A DNA stretch of 64,000 bases from Porites lobata. Taxonomy: Eukaryota; Cnidaria; Anthozoa; Scleractinia; Poritidae. The notes under the pieces are model-generated. The model saw only the letters and a list, made by a program, of their open reading frames with translations. It was not told the DNA's origin and did not search any database. The stretch covers positions 1,937,501-2,001,500 of the forward strand of contig CALNXK010000094.1 of assembly GCA_942486035.1 (NCBI GenBank). The letters run 5' to 3'. Shown piece after piece: positions 10,489 through 22,823 of this stretch. Position 1 is the stretch's first letter. The number at the start of each line of letters is the position of its first letter. A program made the translations under genes and the position numbers.

Positions 10489-13400
10489 TTAGGTTGTTTC
10501 GTAAAATGTTTCTACTTCGTCTGGAGTAAACTTATAAGTGCCTGCCAGAAATGTCTGGGTGAAGGTGCTTCCATAGCTGTACCCACTTGGTGCGCTGTAA
10601 GTATAGCCAAGGCTGGCATAGTTATTGCCACTGGATGACGCGTAGTCGTAAATGGCAATATCCCAGCCTCCTCCGAAAGAAGGTCCATAAGACGAGCAGT
10701 CGGGTATTGACTCGCTGTTGTAATAACTATACTTCCCTGTCTGAGGCAGTTTCACAGGTGCCCATCCTGGCTTGTTCACCAGCGAGAAAAGGAATGCCTG
10801 GGAATCATAAAAATACCGGCAGCCACTGTAACCTGTTGGGAAAATAAGAAATGAAAAAGATGACCAATGCACAGATTTCATTCAAAAATTCGAATTCATA
10901 CACGCAAGAAAATATACTGATAACTAATAATAATAGTTTAAGTTCCTTGGCAAAGATCGATGAAAAGTGTGATTTTAGTACTAATTTTATTCTTACTTAA
11001 GTACTTTAGTATTTACTTTTGGAAGGAAGAAACTGCTTCTTATTTAAAAAGCTTAGACGAAAAAAAATATTGCAGTATATCGATGTAAGTGAGATAGTTC
11101 AGTTTGTGAAAGCGGCCATCATGGTCATTAGTGTACACTTAAAGATATCACCCTTCTTTGTGGTCAGTCACGTTTTGAGTGCTAAGGTGTCCTCTGAATA
11201 GTGGTTAAACCCAGGTTTCAGGACCAAGAAAACCTGTCCCTTTCCCTTAAATAGAGGTGTCCCTTCAATATAGGTAACAGATATAAAGATCATGTGGACG
11301 TCTTTCCCGGACCAAATTTTGTGTCCCCTGTATGGGGTTGTCACTCAAGGGGTTTCTATACAGTTTTATCGGAGATTATACCGATATTTTTCAATCGCCT
11401 TAAAAGTCGTTTTATCCTTGCCGATGGCTATGAAATTTTCAACACTTACTGACTTTGGGCTTTTTAAGTAAATTCGATATCAATAGACTATTTTCTTGAC
11501 TATTTTCAGCGATTTAGGCCTGCTACTCAAAATCCGACACCAGGAACTTGTGGTGTTTAGCAAATAACCTCCGTAAGAAATAAAAAATTTTGTATATTTG
11601 ATTTCAAATAAAACGTAAATGTATTACAAACCTTATATTTTCAATAGTTGGGATAAATTGTTTAATAAAAAAAGTTGTAAATAATATAAATTTGTCTTAA
11701 GTAGCATCAGAATGCTGTTTAATATCATATTTTGCTGCTTGGAAATTTTGGTGTATTTTCTTTCTTGCCATCCTGAAAACTAACCAGTTATCTCACCACC
11801 TGTTTAAGTGCAACTTTCTTCTAAATTTTGACTTTTAGCGCTTTTCTGAACGGCTCGACAGAATTCTTTTTAAACCTCATCAAATAATCTTCACAAAGCT
11901 TACAATAATGTCTGAAACTTTCATTGAGATTGATTCACTCCAACACCTTGAAATTTCAAGATAAACCGTACAAGCCGGCCAAAAATTCAGCTTATAACAT
12001 TTAGGCCCCGTCCACACGTATCCGGAGATTTTTGTATAAGCAAATTTTTTTATGCGGATACACCTAGCGTCCACACGTGTCCGCCGTATACGCTCGGTGT
12101 ATCGGGAGATTTCTGTATACGCTCTCCAGAGTGGAAATTTCTGTATACGCTGTGTATCCGGATACGTGTGAACGCTCGCATCCGTATATTTTTGTATACG
12201 CTGACGTCACAGTATCAGAACCAGTCTTTTTCCGTGCGAGATTTTCCAAAATGGCGGCGAGCAGAAACGTTGTGTGTTCAATGCTACTAGGACTACTTTC
12301 AAGCCTAATAGCGTGTCTCGAACTAAATGTTGCAATGTTAAATCTAAACTTTAACTACATGAGAAGACGTCTAAGCATTATGCGGCTTCTAGCCATATCT
12401 GATTCAGGAATCAGACGCCAAAGACTTCTCAAAAGAGCGGGAAGACACCTAGCTGGTTTTTTTCTGTTTTTCTCTTAATTGAGCCATTTTTTATGGTGTT
12501 TTTTAACAGGAATTTTTTTCGCTCTTCAAGCTCACACGTGTTGAAACCTCAAGTAAACAAACAAGAAAGAAAGAAAGAAACAAAGAAACAAAGAAAGAAA
12601 GAAAGAAAGCCGCGAATTTGGCGCCAAAATTGTCGCAGGCTCAGCTTTCTTTGTAATGCGCATGCTCTGTTGACTAATCCTTTGAGATGTCCGGATACGA
12701 ATCGGATTCGTGTGGACGGTCGTATACAATTCGTATACGCTACGTGTGGACGCAGATATTTTTGTATTCGCATAAAAAAAATTGCGGATACAAAAATCTC
12801 CGGATACGTGAGGACGGGGCCTTACTCTTTTGACGTTATGCTAATTTTCCCAAACTAATGCGGACCATACATACCTCCATGAATAGCATGAATAGTATAT
12901 AGATTTAGCCAGGGTCAAAAGCGTAGCTTTCGATAATATTTATAGTTTGAAGGGGCGGATCCAGGATTTTTTTTAAGGAGGGGGTGCACTCGTCTCTTGC
13001 TCTACTTCGACAGCAATAAACCACATAGTTTTTTTTTTGCAGAATACCAGCTGTATAAGAAAACCGCAGGTCTGCGCACCCCCTGCACCCTCCCTTAGAT
13101 CCACCCCTGGTTTGTTCAAACAAAATATAAAATCGTGTAGTGCCGGCTAAGCGAGAAGGCAACGCCGGAGAACGGTGAAAAATAGCAATCGGTCTAATTA
13201 GCAAAAATAGCAATTTTGCAAGTACAGCACGCTTTTTTGTACATTCTTTACTGTTGTTTTGCACCACTACAACGTGAAACTTCCAGAAACTTCTTGGTTA
13301 CACGTTTTATGGAGGAAATGTCGTACGTGTTCTCGTTCAACTTTTTTTTCCCTGCCCGCTCATTTTCACCTTGCATTGGTGGCCACTGGCATTTCCCATT

Positions 13401-14896
13401 TTGTCACCGTCGCTACAAAGTTTTCATGTTGCTCTTCCAACAAAAAAAATATGTCTTCTGTGTTTTTTATCTCTCGCTCGAGACCTCTGTCGCCCTTTTT
13501 CTCGTTGAGCTTCGCTGGCCTGCCGCCTACTTTCTCTTTTTCTCTGTCTTTCTCCTGCTCTATATTCCAAATTTGTTGCAACAAGAGAAAAAAAAAAAAC
13601 TTGTGTATTACGTTGTGATGGAAAAAAAAAAAGGATAATAAGAGAAATGCCGGGGATTTTAAAAAAACTGAGCTTAAAAAAATTCCGTTCCCCTCCTTGA
13701 TTGATCGTTGTCCGTCAAGGCCGTCAACGATGACAGCTACCGCAACGAGTCGGAACGTAAATTATTTACCATGACGTTGCACGACTACGACGTGAAACGT
13801 CCTAATTTCACGTTCTATGGAGTACCTGAACGTAAGACAACGATTTTTATTTCTTTTTCTAAACTTTGACAGGGACCTTTGGAATTTAACCCCGAAAAAA
13901 GAACTTTGCCAGCATTTGGCAGATTGAACGAGATGGAATAAGGGCGATACTAGGAATAAAGTTTGAAACGCAGCCTGAATGCAATTTTTAAGGGCCTGTG
14001 GGGTGGGGCGGGGGGGGTTGGGCAGGTTGGTATGGTAATGGCCCACTTAGCTGGGGTGACCCTCCTGTCCATATAATCTGTCATTTTAATTCAATCACGT
14101 TTACATGATAGGTGAAGTGACCCTTCAAGCCGGCGGTCGGATTCGTGATACATCAAATTCGCGCAAAATTCACTTTGGCGGTGGTTTTGCATCATAAAGG
14201 TAACAATAGAAAGCCACAGCACTGAAGGATGTAGTAAGTGCAGCAAGTGAGAGTAGTAGTGCACTAATCGCTAAAACACGTGGTTTGCCAGCATTTTTCT
14301 TATTAACATGCTTACTGACCATTCAATATTCTTGAGAAAGTGCACCCCGGGATAGTGGGGTTATAAGGTTAATTGTACGTAAACGATGGTTATTTTTTTT
14401 ATCCCACCTGCATTGTAGGCGGGTTACCTCACCTACCTAGGGTCTCCCACCTCCACGTAAACAGGCCCTAAGTGATATTTTCACTGGCCTCCCCGTCGTG
14501 GTTGCTTAAGCTCCTAATAATTCACAAATGTCTGATGGTAAGCGGTAACGAAAGTGATTGCAAAAAAAGAAGTAATAAAAAAAAAATTGCCATTACAAAT
14601 TCTTCCTTACACAATTTTACATGCTATCACGCTCAGGTTTAGAAAATCTTTCCACTTACCCCAAGACCTGCTGGCATACCCTCCAAATATGTACTTTCCC
14701 CCGACTCTTATTATTGTGACAGTTGGTCCTTTGTAGTCGCATCGGCTGTGAAAAGTACTGGCAGCCCAGCCGTCCACGGACGCGCGCCAACAGCGCCTCC
14801 ATTGTGAAGATTTGCTCGAGACTGGTTTGAGCAAAGTGCTCAAATATGTTAAGTAGCTAACATCATTTCCCACAATAGCAGAGCCTGCCAATCCTC
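10489..14896 (-). CDS. Exons 16-17: TLDc domain and C-terminus
   Basis: Exon 16 (14896-14660) and exon 17 (10832-10489) encode residues 853-1045. Motifs: GSAIVGNDVSYL, CWRASVDGWAASTFHSRCD, GPTVTIIRVG and KYIFGGY in exon 16; AFLFSLVN, GWAPVKLP, YGPSFGGGWDI and the closing FTPDEVETFYETT in exon 17. TLDc domains occur in oxidation-resistance (OXR1/TLD) proteins; secreted cnidarian versions have no settled function. The acceptor of exon 16 is TATATCTCGTAG|GA. An alternative reading starts a separate 211-residue gene at ATG 14951, whose first residues also look like a signal peptide. The phase match to exon 15 and the polypyrimidine tract favour a single gene, but the separate model is not excluded. 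Confidence 0.83.
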
Positions 14897-16777
14897 CTAC
14901 GAGATATACACAAAAAAATAAGCAATAGTACGGAGTGATGTAGAGAGCCATTTAATTTAGCCGGATTTAGGAAACAGCCTAAGACCGGAAGTTGCTTTTA
15001 TCCGCGAGGCCTAAAAAAAAAAAAACGGCTTAAGAGAAAAGGACACTTTAAAATTTTATTTTGTTGCGTTGTTCTCAAAATCGTTAATAACAATCGTTAA
15101 TACATGTTTTTCAGAACTACAACAGTACCAAGTTAACTTGAGTCTACTTCAAAGAATACTATTTTGAACTCCTAAATGTGTTAAAAACGTCAATTCAATA
15201 TTAATTAATAATTTATCCACTTAGATTGCGCAAGTATCCATAACAATGATTAAATGCGCCTCACACTAACAGGTAATAAAAACATTAAAAATCTATTTAC
15301 AATATACGAAAACACATAATGACATGATAATAACAAAATATGACAGAAATATATCTAACCTAGTTTTTTGAAAACCAACCAAACGAAATTTGTAGTCATT
15401 TGAGTGAAAAGGTGTCAAAAGGCAGGTTTCTTAAGTCCGAGATGTTTCAAAATTACAGAAACGAAGGAAATCGAAAGGAGAAAAAGAAACAGCGAGGAGA
15501 AGGAAAGGAGGAGAAGAGAAAAAAAGCAATGGCTGCGCTCGTAGTTTTTATAATAGCTACTCTGGAGATAGTTTTTGGCGGAGAAAATTAAACTGTTGGG
15601 CGCAAAAGGTCCATTCGGCGATAACGTTTTCAGAAATCCGGCTAGATACACACTACTACACTAAAAAATCTAAAATGTTGATATGTAATTGGTAAAAATT
15701 CAGTTCACAGTAAGCAGATCTTAAAGAGTGGGTCTTATAAAGCATTCGATAACTTGGGCGCAGCCACCTACGGCTGAACCTTACTTCTTATTGTTGCATG
15801 GCGACGCTAGCAAAACATCCAACCAGACAATCTGAAGTTATATCTGCTTTGCGATTTCAAAGAAACTAGATTCTGAATGTATGTAGGGGCTATATGCAAT
15901 AAATTGCCTTGCGAGGATGAAGTTGACGAAGAAAAGTAGCACTTAAAAGTAAAGCAATGTTGAGTCAGTTGCAGAAAATAGACTGTCTTGTTTTCTTACA
16001 GTCGGAACGAGTTTGAATTAAGCTAACTCAGTCTGTCATGTCCAATTGAAGTTTAAAATTCGAATTTGTTAGTCGTGGTGAATTTGCATTAGTTTTTTTG
16101 CAAGGAATGTCTTGTTGTTTTAGTAATTTTGTTTCGAGATATTTTGATCACTTTGAAAATGGGACCCTGTAAAATTGTATACAGGTGTCCAGTTTTTTGT
16201 ACTTTAAGTTAGTGCCTCATTTTTTGAGGCTTTATCCACTGAAAAACAATGAAACTTAACATTTTTATTAACATTTTTCTTATCAGTCCGGGAGATGTCC
16301 ATTTCTGGATATATGATGACGTCACTGATAATTCCATGTTGGACCTTCAAAGAAAAATCAGTATTTGCAACGCTTTTGCGCCGCCATTATTTTGTTTCCT
16401 TTCAAGTCCCATGAGACCACGCGTTATTTGTAAAGGACCATCAGAGGAACATGTGAAACAAAGAAAGATGGCGTGCGTCTATGCAACGCAGAGAAAGATC
16501 TGCCGAACGTGATGTAAACAGTTGTGATTTTCATGCATTCTGAGTGGAGTGATCTTTGAATTCTTGCAAATTTCAGGTGTGAAATAATTTTTTCTGGTTT
16601 GAAAAAATTACTCCTAGATACTATAGTAAATTTGCTTGTTGTTTATTCAAACAAACATATGCAAGGCCTTTGAAAATCTGTGACGTGTGTAATTTTCGGG
16701 GCCATTACTGGTTCAATGTGTGAGCGTTTCGTGGATGGTATTCTAAACTGATCCTTGGTTTCGTTTAATTTGGAATT

Positions 16778-16830
<53 letters not shown>

Positions 16831-19800
16831 TTTATATAGCGCTTATACTTTTCAGTGCTAAGCGCTTTACAATGCTTCAAAACGGTCTGGATAAAAAATA
16901 AAAATCCTAAAATCATTTACATATATATACATAGTCACAAAAATACAAAATAAAAAACCTAAGATGGTTCGTAAACTCGCTTAAAAAGAAAGGTCTTCAA
17001 TTTAGATTTAAACTTATTTACATCATCCGTAGGTCTTTAAGTTATAGGGTTTAATAACAAGACGCCACTTGTCTGAAGATGAGCGAAAGTACCTCGCAGG
17101 GTCATAAACAGGGATTAGGTCAACCAAATAATCAGGAGCTAAATTGATGAGTATCTTAAAACAAATAAGAGTAATCTTAAAGGTTATTCTTTGCTCCACT
17201 GGTAGCCAGTGCAACTCCTTTAGAGTATCACTTAGGTGATCAAACTTACGTAAGCAGGTAATCACGCGCGCTGCAGCGTTTTGGACACTTTGCAGTTTGT
17301 TAATTTTTATACTTGGGAAGACCATGTAAAAGCGAGTTGCAGAAATCCAGCTTCGAATTTATGAATGCGTGCACAAGAACTTCAGCCGTTGTGACATTGA
17401 TATACTTACGAATCTTAGCTATATTTCTAAGGTGGTAGGATGCCACTTTAACTATGTTGTTAATATGAAAAGACATCGTTACGGTGTTATCGAAAATGAC
17501 GCCGATATTACGCGCCTTATTTGTTCGTGAATTGTTCGTGTTGCAAGGCGTTGCATATTTTTATTAGTTCTTAAATCCAAAATCCGTAGATTAAGCTGTG
17601 GAGGATCCCAAACTTTAACTGAGCGAATCAGTCTTATCTTTGCTGTTGTTTGTGTGACATTTACAGGTCATTTCCTTTGCTCTTTGTCATAGTCCATTTT
17701 CGAGTTCGGTATGACCGCTGAAGCAAAGAAGTGACGACGCATTTTTTACAGCCTTAGCCTCCATCTGAAGTAATATGTTCACAAATTCCAACGAGAAAAA
17801 GGCCTGTTTATTACTCTGCCTATTGTGTATATTCAAATTCCAAACACTTACTTGCCAGAATTTCTGAATATTTTACTTTACGTCGAGGCTAACCCTGTAT
17901 GAATGTGTCGTTAATGTTTGTATTCAGCGGTAATTTTTAATTCGAAACTGGACTATTGTCTGTGAATGTGATGATTTCCTGCACTGCTGGGTGCACAGGT
18001 AACCCAGGCTCTGTGATAGTACCACAGTACGGTTCCAGTAAAATTACAGTCTTTTTATGGGGTAAAAATACGATCCTAAAATTTCTAGGAAATACTAAAT
18101 AAAGATCAATAAAACTTACTCTGCGGTTAGTCATTGCTGTCCTTAATACTCCAACGAAGTTTCGTGATAATTTGTTCAAATTCACTCTATATACAATAAT
18201 AATGTACAAGGTAGGATACACTAGACGCCATTTTCGCCGCCATACTCCCTTTCAACACAACTTTTTCCACGAAATTCGAACTCCAACGGAAAATAAACAT
18301 GCCAGGATCGTAGAAATAGGATAGCAGCCGATACAGAAACCAGTGAAGCTTTCCCAGATAGAGAAACGGATCCCACAGACTTTGACAAATTCGAAGGATA
18401 TAATGCAAAAAGACCGAGAACACGCTTGCCGAAGTAGCGTCGCCAGATCAACGAGCGGCCAAGAAAATGAGGCCTGTGCACTGTACAAAAAAAATCCATC
18501 CTGGGAGACCTGAGGTGACCTTTCTGGGGACCGATAAATCATTTGCCCAAAGCCACCCTCTCTAGCTAAAAATCCAGCTAAACTCTGAAACTATCATATG
18601 TCGAGATCCTGATCCTGGTAATTTTTCGATTTGTGAAATTTACTGAAAATATAAGACTGCAGGTCATTTAGTGTTTTGAAAACCTTGACCAGCGGTCGAC
18701 CTGAAAAAAGTTCAAGTGTCACAAAACATGGTTTCGTTTTCTGAGTCCAGCGTAAACCAAACACTAAACTTGACATTTATGAAGCATTTCAGGATCGCTT
18801 GACTTTTTTTAATCGATTAAAATAGTTTAGATTAGCTGGTTTTTTCGATTTGTGAAATTTACTGAGAACATATAGGACCGCCGGTCATTTAGTGTTTTGA
18901 AAACCTTGACCATAGCGAATTTTCTTTTTCCGGCCAGTCTCACGTTGAGAGGTCATGAAGCTGACCTGTTTCAGGCATATTGATTTCAAAATTATTTCTT
19001 GTCATTTATCTATGATTTTGTTTCTTACAGGATGTATCTCTGATGCGATGTAGTTTAAGCATTTTCTTTGGCTTCGGTTCGAGGATCAGGACGTTTATAT
19101 GATGAGTTTGTACTGTGAAGAATTCGCTCCACTCTTCCAGATTGCAAGAGTGTTTGCTGAATAAATTATTTTATTTATGCTATCTTTCCGTGCAGTGATT
19201 TCGTACTACTTAATTTCGTTTTGGCCGATAGCCGAATTACAAGTGGCGGCAATAAAAAATGTTCCACTTCTACTCATCTCCAGTAGCTCTCGGCCAGATT
19301 AACTTTGTTTCAGGTTTTGATCTCAACCAATGACAACGCACGATACTTATATCCTGAAATGGATATCTCCAGGTCTGCTTATGGTTTCATGTATGCTTTC
19401 AGTTTCGGTGTCTTTTCAGTCTTTTGCAGCAGGGATTTGGCAATCACACCCTCTGCAACACCACGCCCGGAACATGTAAATTATGAGGAAAAAACACCGA
19501 CAGAAGGCGGGGAGTTGGTCCAAAATTGTTCCACCATTCCAACAGGGCATGCAGCTGAATAAGATGCCAAAGAACAGCATATAATACAAATTGAGGATTT
19601 AGTTATTCCTAATATTATTTTATTACCATCACTATCATTAACTTTGCCGTATAAATTTACCGTAGCAGGGCATACTAGAACTCGAAAGCTGGTCCGAATG
19701 ACTGATCATTTTTGTTGTAAACTTGCACCAAAATTTGAATCACTGTACAAGAGTCTGAGATTGCTCCCTCAGATTACCCTTACTTGTTTTTCTTGCATCT

Positions 19801-22060
19801 TTTCTAAGTTAACAGGTTGTTCCTAAACAGAGCTGAAATAGCTGAAATCATTGAGTAATTTCATACCAAACTTGTAATGTCCCCTTGACGATCAAAAACC
19901 ATCCCAAAATAATATAAACAACGCTTATCGAGAGATTACAAATAAAGGCAAAGGTATCAAAATAAGATAACTCAGGGTTAGTGCGAAATTTGAATTCAGA
20001 AATAAAAGCTTAGAGAGTAATTTCAGTTTTATTCTTTTTGTAAACAAGTTGATGATTGGATGCTCTTAAAAATAACAGAGAAAATTATCCGAGAAATTAA
20101 AATGCTTTTGAACAAAAGAAATAGAAACCCGGGTTAAATTTAACCCTGGGTTAAGCGCTAATCGGCCTTCGAACAACTAGGCCCAGATACCTGGTACCTC
20201 TAAGTCAAGGGAGCGAGTTGCTCGAACTCCCCTTCATTTGTCATATAAAGTCAGCTTGTAACAGAAGGCATGCAAACTTAAAACTGGTTTCTTATATTAC
20301 AGATTAATAGTTAAAAATTTTACAAAAAATTTCCTGTCCTTGTTTTCAAACCCTTTTCCCCGTGGTTGAAAATGATACAAAATTGCCCTTCTCGTGATCT
20401 TTAAACTTCGGCATTGTAAAATTAATTCTTTGCATAAGATCACTTACTTGCATAATAAGAGCACTCAAAGCCATCCCCCATAAAACCTTGTTGAAGGTCA
20501 CAAGTGCAATTGAAGGAACCACGATTATTCGAACAGGTGGCAAAACGATGGCAATAATACTTGTCCCTGCTGCACTCATTCAGATCTGTAATGTACGAAA
20601 GATACCATGTTTAGTTACTGCAATTACAGCAGCTATCAATTCTTTAATTACCGTATTTATTCGATTAAACGCCGCCCTCGAATAAACGCTACGTCATGAT
20701 GCGGTGTTTATTCCAATAATAGACTCAAAAAGTAAATACATGCAGTAATAATCATGTTTGAGCAAGCCTGAAAAAATTCTTTTCTTTGATTTTAACAATG
20801 CTTTAAGATCAGTACATTCGAAGCTCAAAGGAATATAATTAACTTCATTTACTTTACGTATTCCAGTAGTATATTAACATGCAAATTGTGAAATTGAGAA
20901 AGATATAGATAATGACTTTAGTCAGACAAGCACTAAAACATGTTTCTGTTTTTAAAGTTTAAATGCTCAGTTACCATACTATTGTTTGCAAGAAATAAAT
21001 GGATATTAAATTAACGCCGCACTCGAATAACGAAAAATTTAACAAACGCCCCGGCGTTTAATCTAATAAATATAAGAATTTTGAATTATAATTAGAAATT
21101 GTTCATAAGCTTGTCATTTACTCATTTGTTTCAGTTGGCGTTCAATTTCATCTGCGGTTTAAATTTCTTTTCTTTTCTTTTGGGGTATGTTATTCAGGTA
21201 TGATAATGAGTTTGAAAAAAGGGAAATAAAATTTAAACCAAGGACAAAATTGAACTACAGCGGGTCATATTCCGCGGTGTAAAAACCTGTGAACCTCACC
21301 AATGACGTAAAACAATTAATACAAAGAAGCCACTGCTAAGTCAACATAATAGAGCCAAGGGAAATAATTGCTTAAACAAGCATCCTCGCGAAGATGCGAG
21401 GCTGAGAGGCGCAAGCCTAATAGGGCCGTGCGAGATACTGTTCCAGGGGCAGAAAAAAAACTCGAATCGATGTAACATGTAGTAATGTAAGGCAACATTT
21501 ACGACGTAATGCAGAACAGAGAATGCATTGTTTTCGAGGGAACACGTGATAGTACAGAACAGAGAATCCACGAGTCGTGTGAGTGCTTGTGCGTCCTGTG
21601 TGCATCCTTCGTGTTCATTCAACCAAGTATAGTGCAATGTACACATACATTAAATTTTCTAAAACAGGCTGCAATATTAAAAATATTGTAGGCTGTTTTA
21701 TTTAGCGCGTTTAGTATATATTCCCCCTGATAATTTCCCTACTGACAAAAGGACCGCTCCCATTTTCCACAGACAGTTGTTTTGGCATCTTTAAGACTGC
21801 AATCGTTGATTTGATGAAGAGAGAGAACAATAGAATTTTATGAGGATCAGTAATTATTATAGTGATAGGACTGTACTCATGCGTGAGGTACTCGCCTGGC
21901 AGTAGGATGGTATATGAGTGCCCCTTGCTTTAAGGTCGCACCCGTCTCAAGGTAATTTTCGCTTATGCGATCGAATTAAGTTCAATCTATTTTTTATAAA
22001 TTACTGTAATTCATGACATTTCTAAAAACACTGAACAGTGCGCGCGTATTGCTGGTTTTA

Positions 22061-22095
<35 letters not shown>

Positions 22096-22392
22096 TCAAA
22101 ACCGTTCAATAGATAAAGTCCAGATCTGCGAAATGAAAGGACGTACATATACAGAGACCCTCGCCAAGATTCAGGTCAGAGGAATATTTCGTATACGAGC
22201 TCGAGATATCCGAAGAAATGTTTTACCCAAACTTATAGAGACTTAAATAGTATAGAGACGCCTTGCTGGTGTCCACCTGGATGAGCTCCAACATGGCGGA
22301 CGGAAACCAACCCCGGGGGGGTACTGCCATATATGGGCTATATGGGTATGTGCCGCTGTGAAGAGTATGGTTTTCAAGCAGTTTACTCTAGG

Positions 22393-22431
<39 letters not shown>

Positions 22432-22792
22432 GTATCATTTTTCACGAAACTGATCAGTTGGTTGAAGATTTTATCTAGACTAGGTAAACAGCTACTCTAG
22501 GATAGGGGGATTTTGGGAGTTTACTCTAGTATAGGGTAGCAAAATTCAGCTAACCTAGCTCTGGTATAGGTCAAGGGTTCCACGGTCCCAGCGGCACATC
22601 CCCACCCCGGGAAACCAACAGAAACATCTGTTACCGAGTTTTGCTACGGAAGCGCGAATTTTTTCTTCGAGAAACTCATTCATTAAAGTAATACTTTTTC
22701 TAATACATGAACTGTTTAGATAGCAAAATTTCCTGAGATAAGTCATTTTTTTAACCTACATGACAGCTCTCTTGGCCGTCATGTAAATGCCG

Positions 22793-22823
<31 letters not shown>

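Noticed and set aside
13216..13638. Two long plus-strand frames in the last intron
   Set aside because: Composition is driven by CT-rich and T-rich tracts in a repeat copy, and two frames are open at once.
16249..16512. 87-codon plus-strand frame
   Set aside because: No motif; intronic, on the strand opposite the gene. A TGACGTCA site upstream is suggestive but not sufficient.
17937..18542. Cluster of overlapping minus-strand frames
   Set aside because: Three frames overlap in different phases, none with a motif or consistent splice sites. Judged repeat-derived intron.
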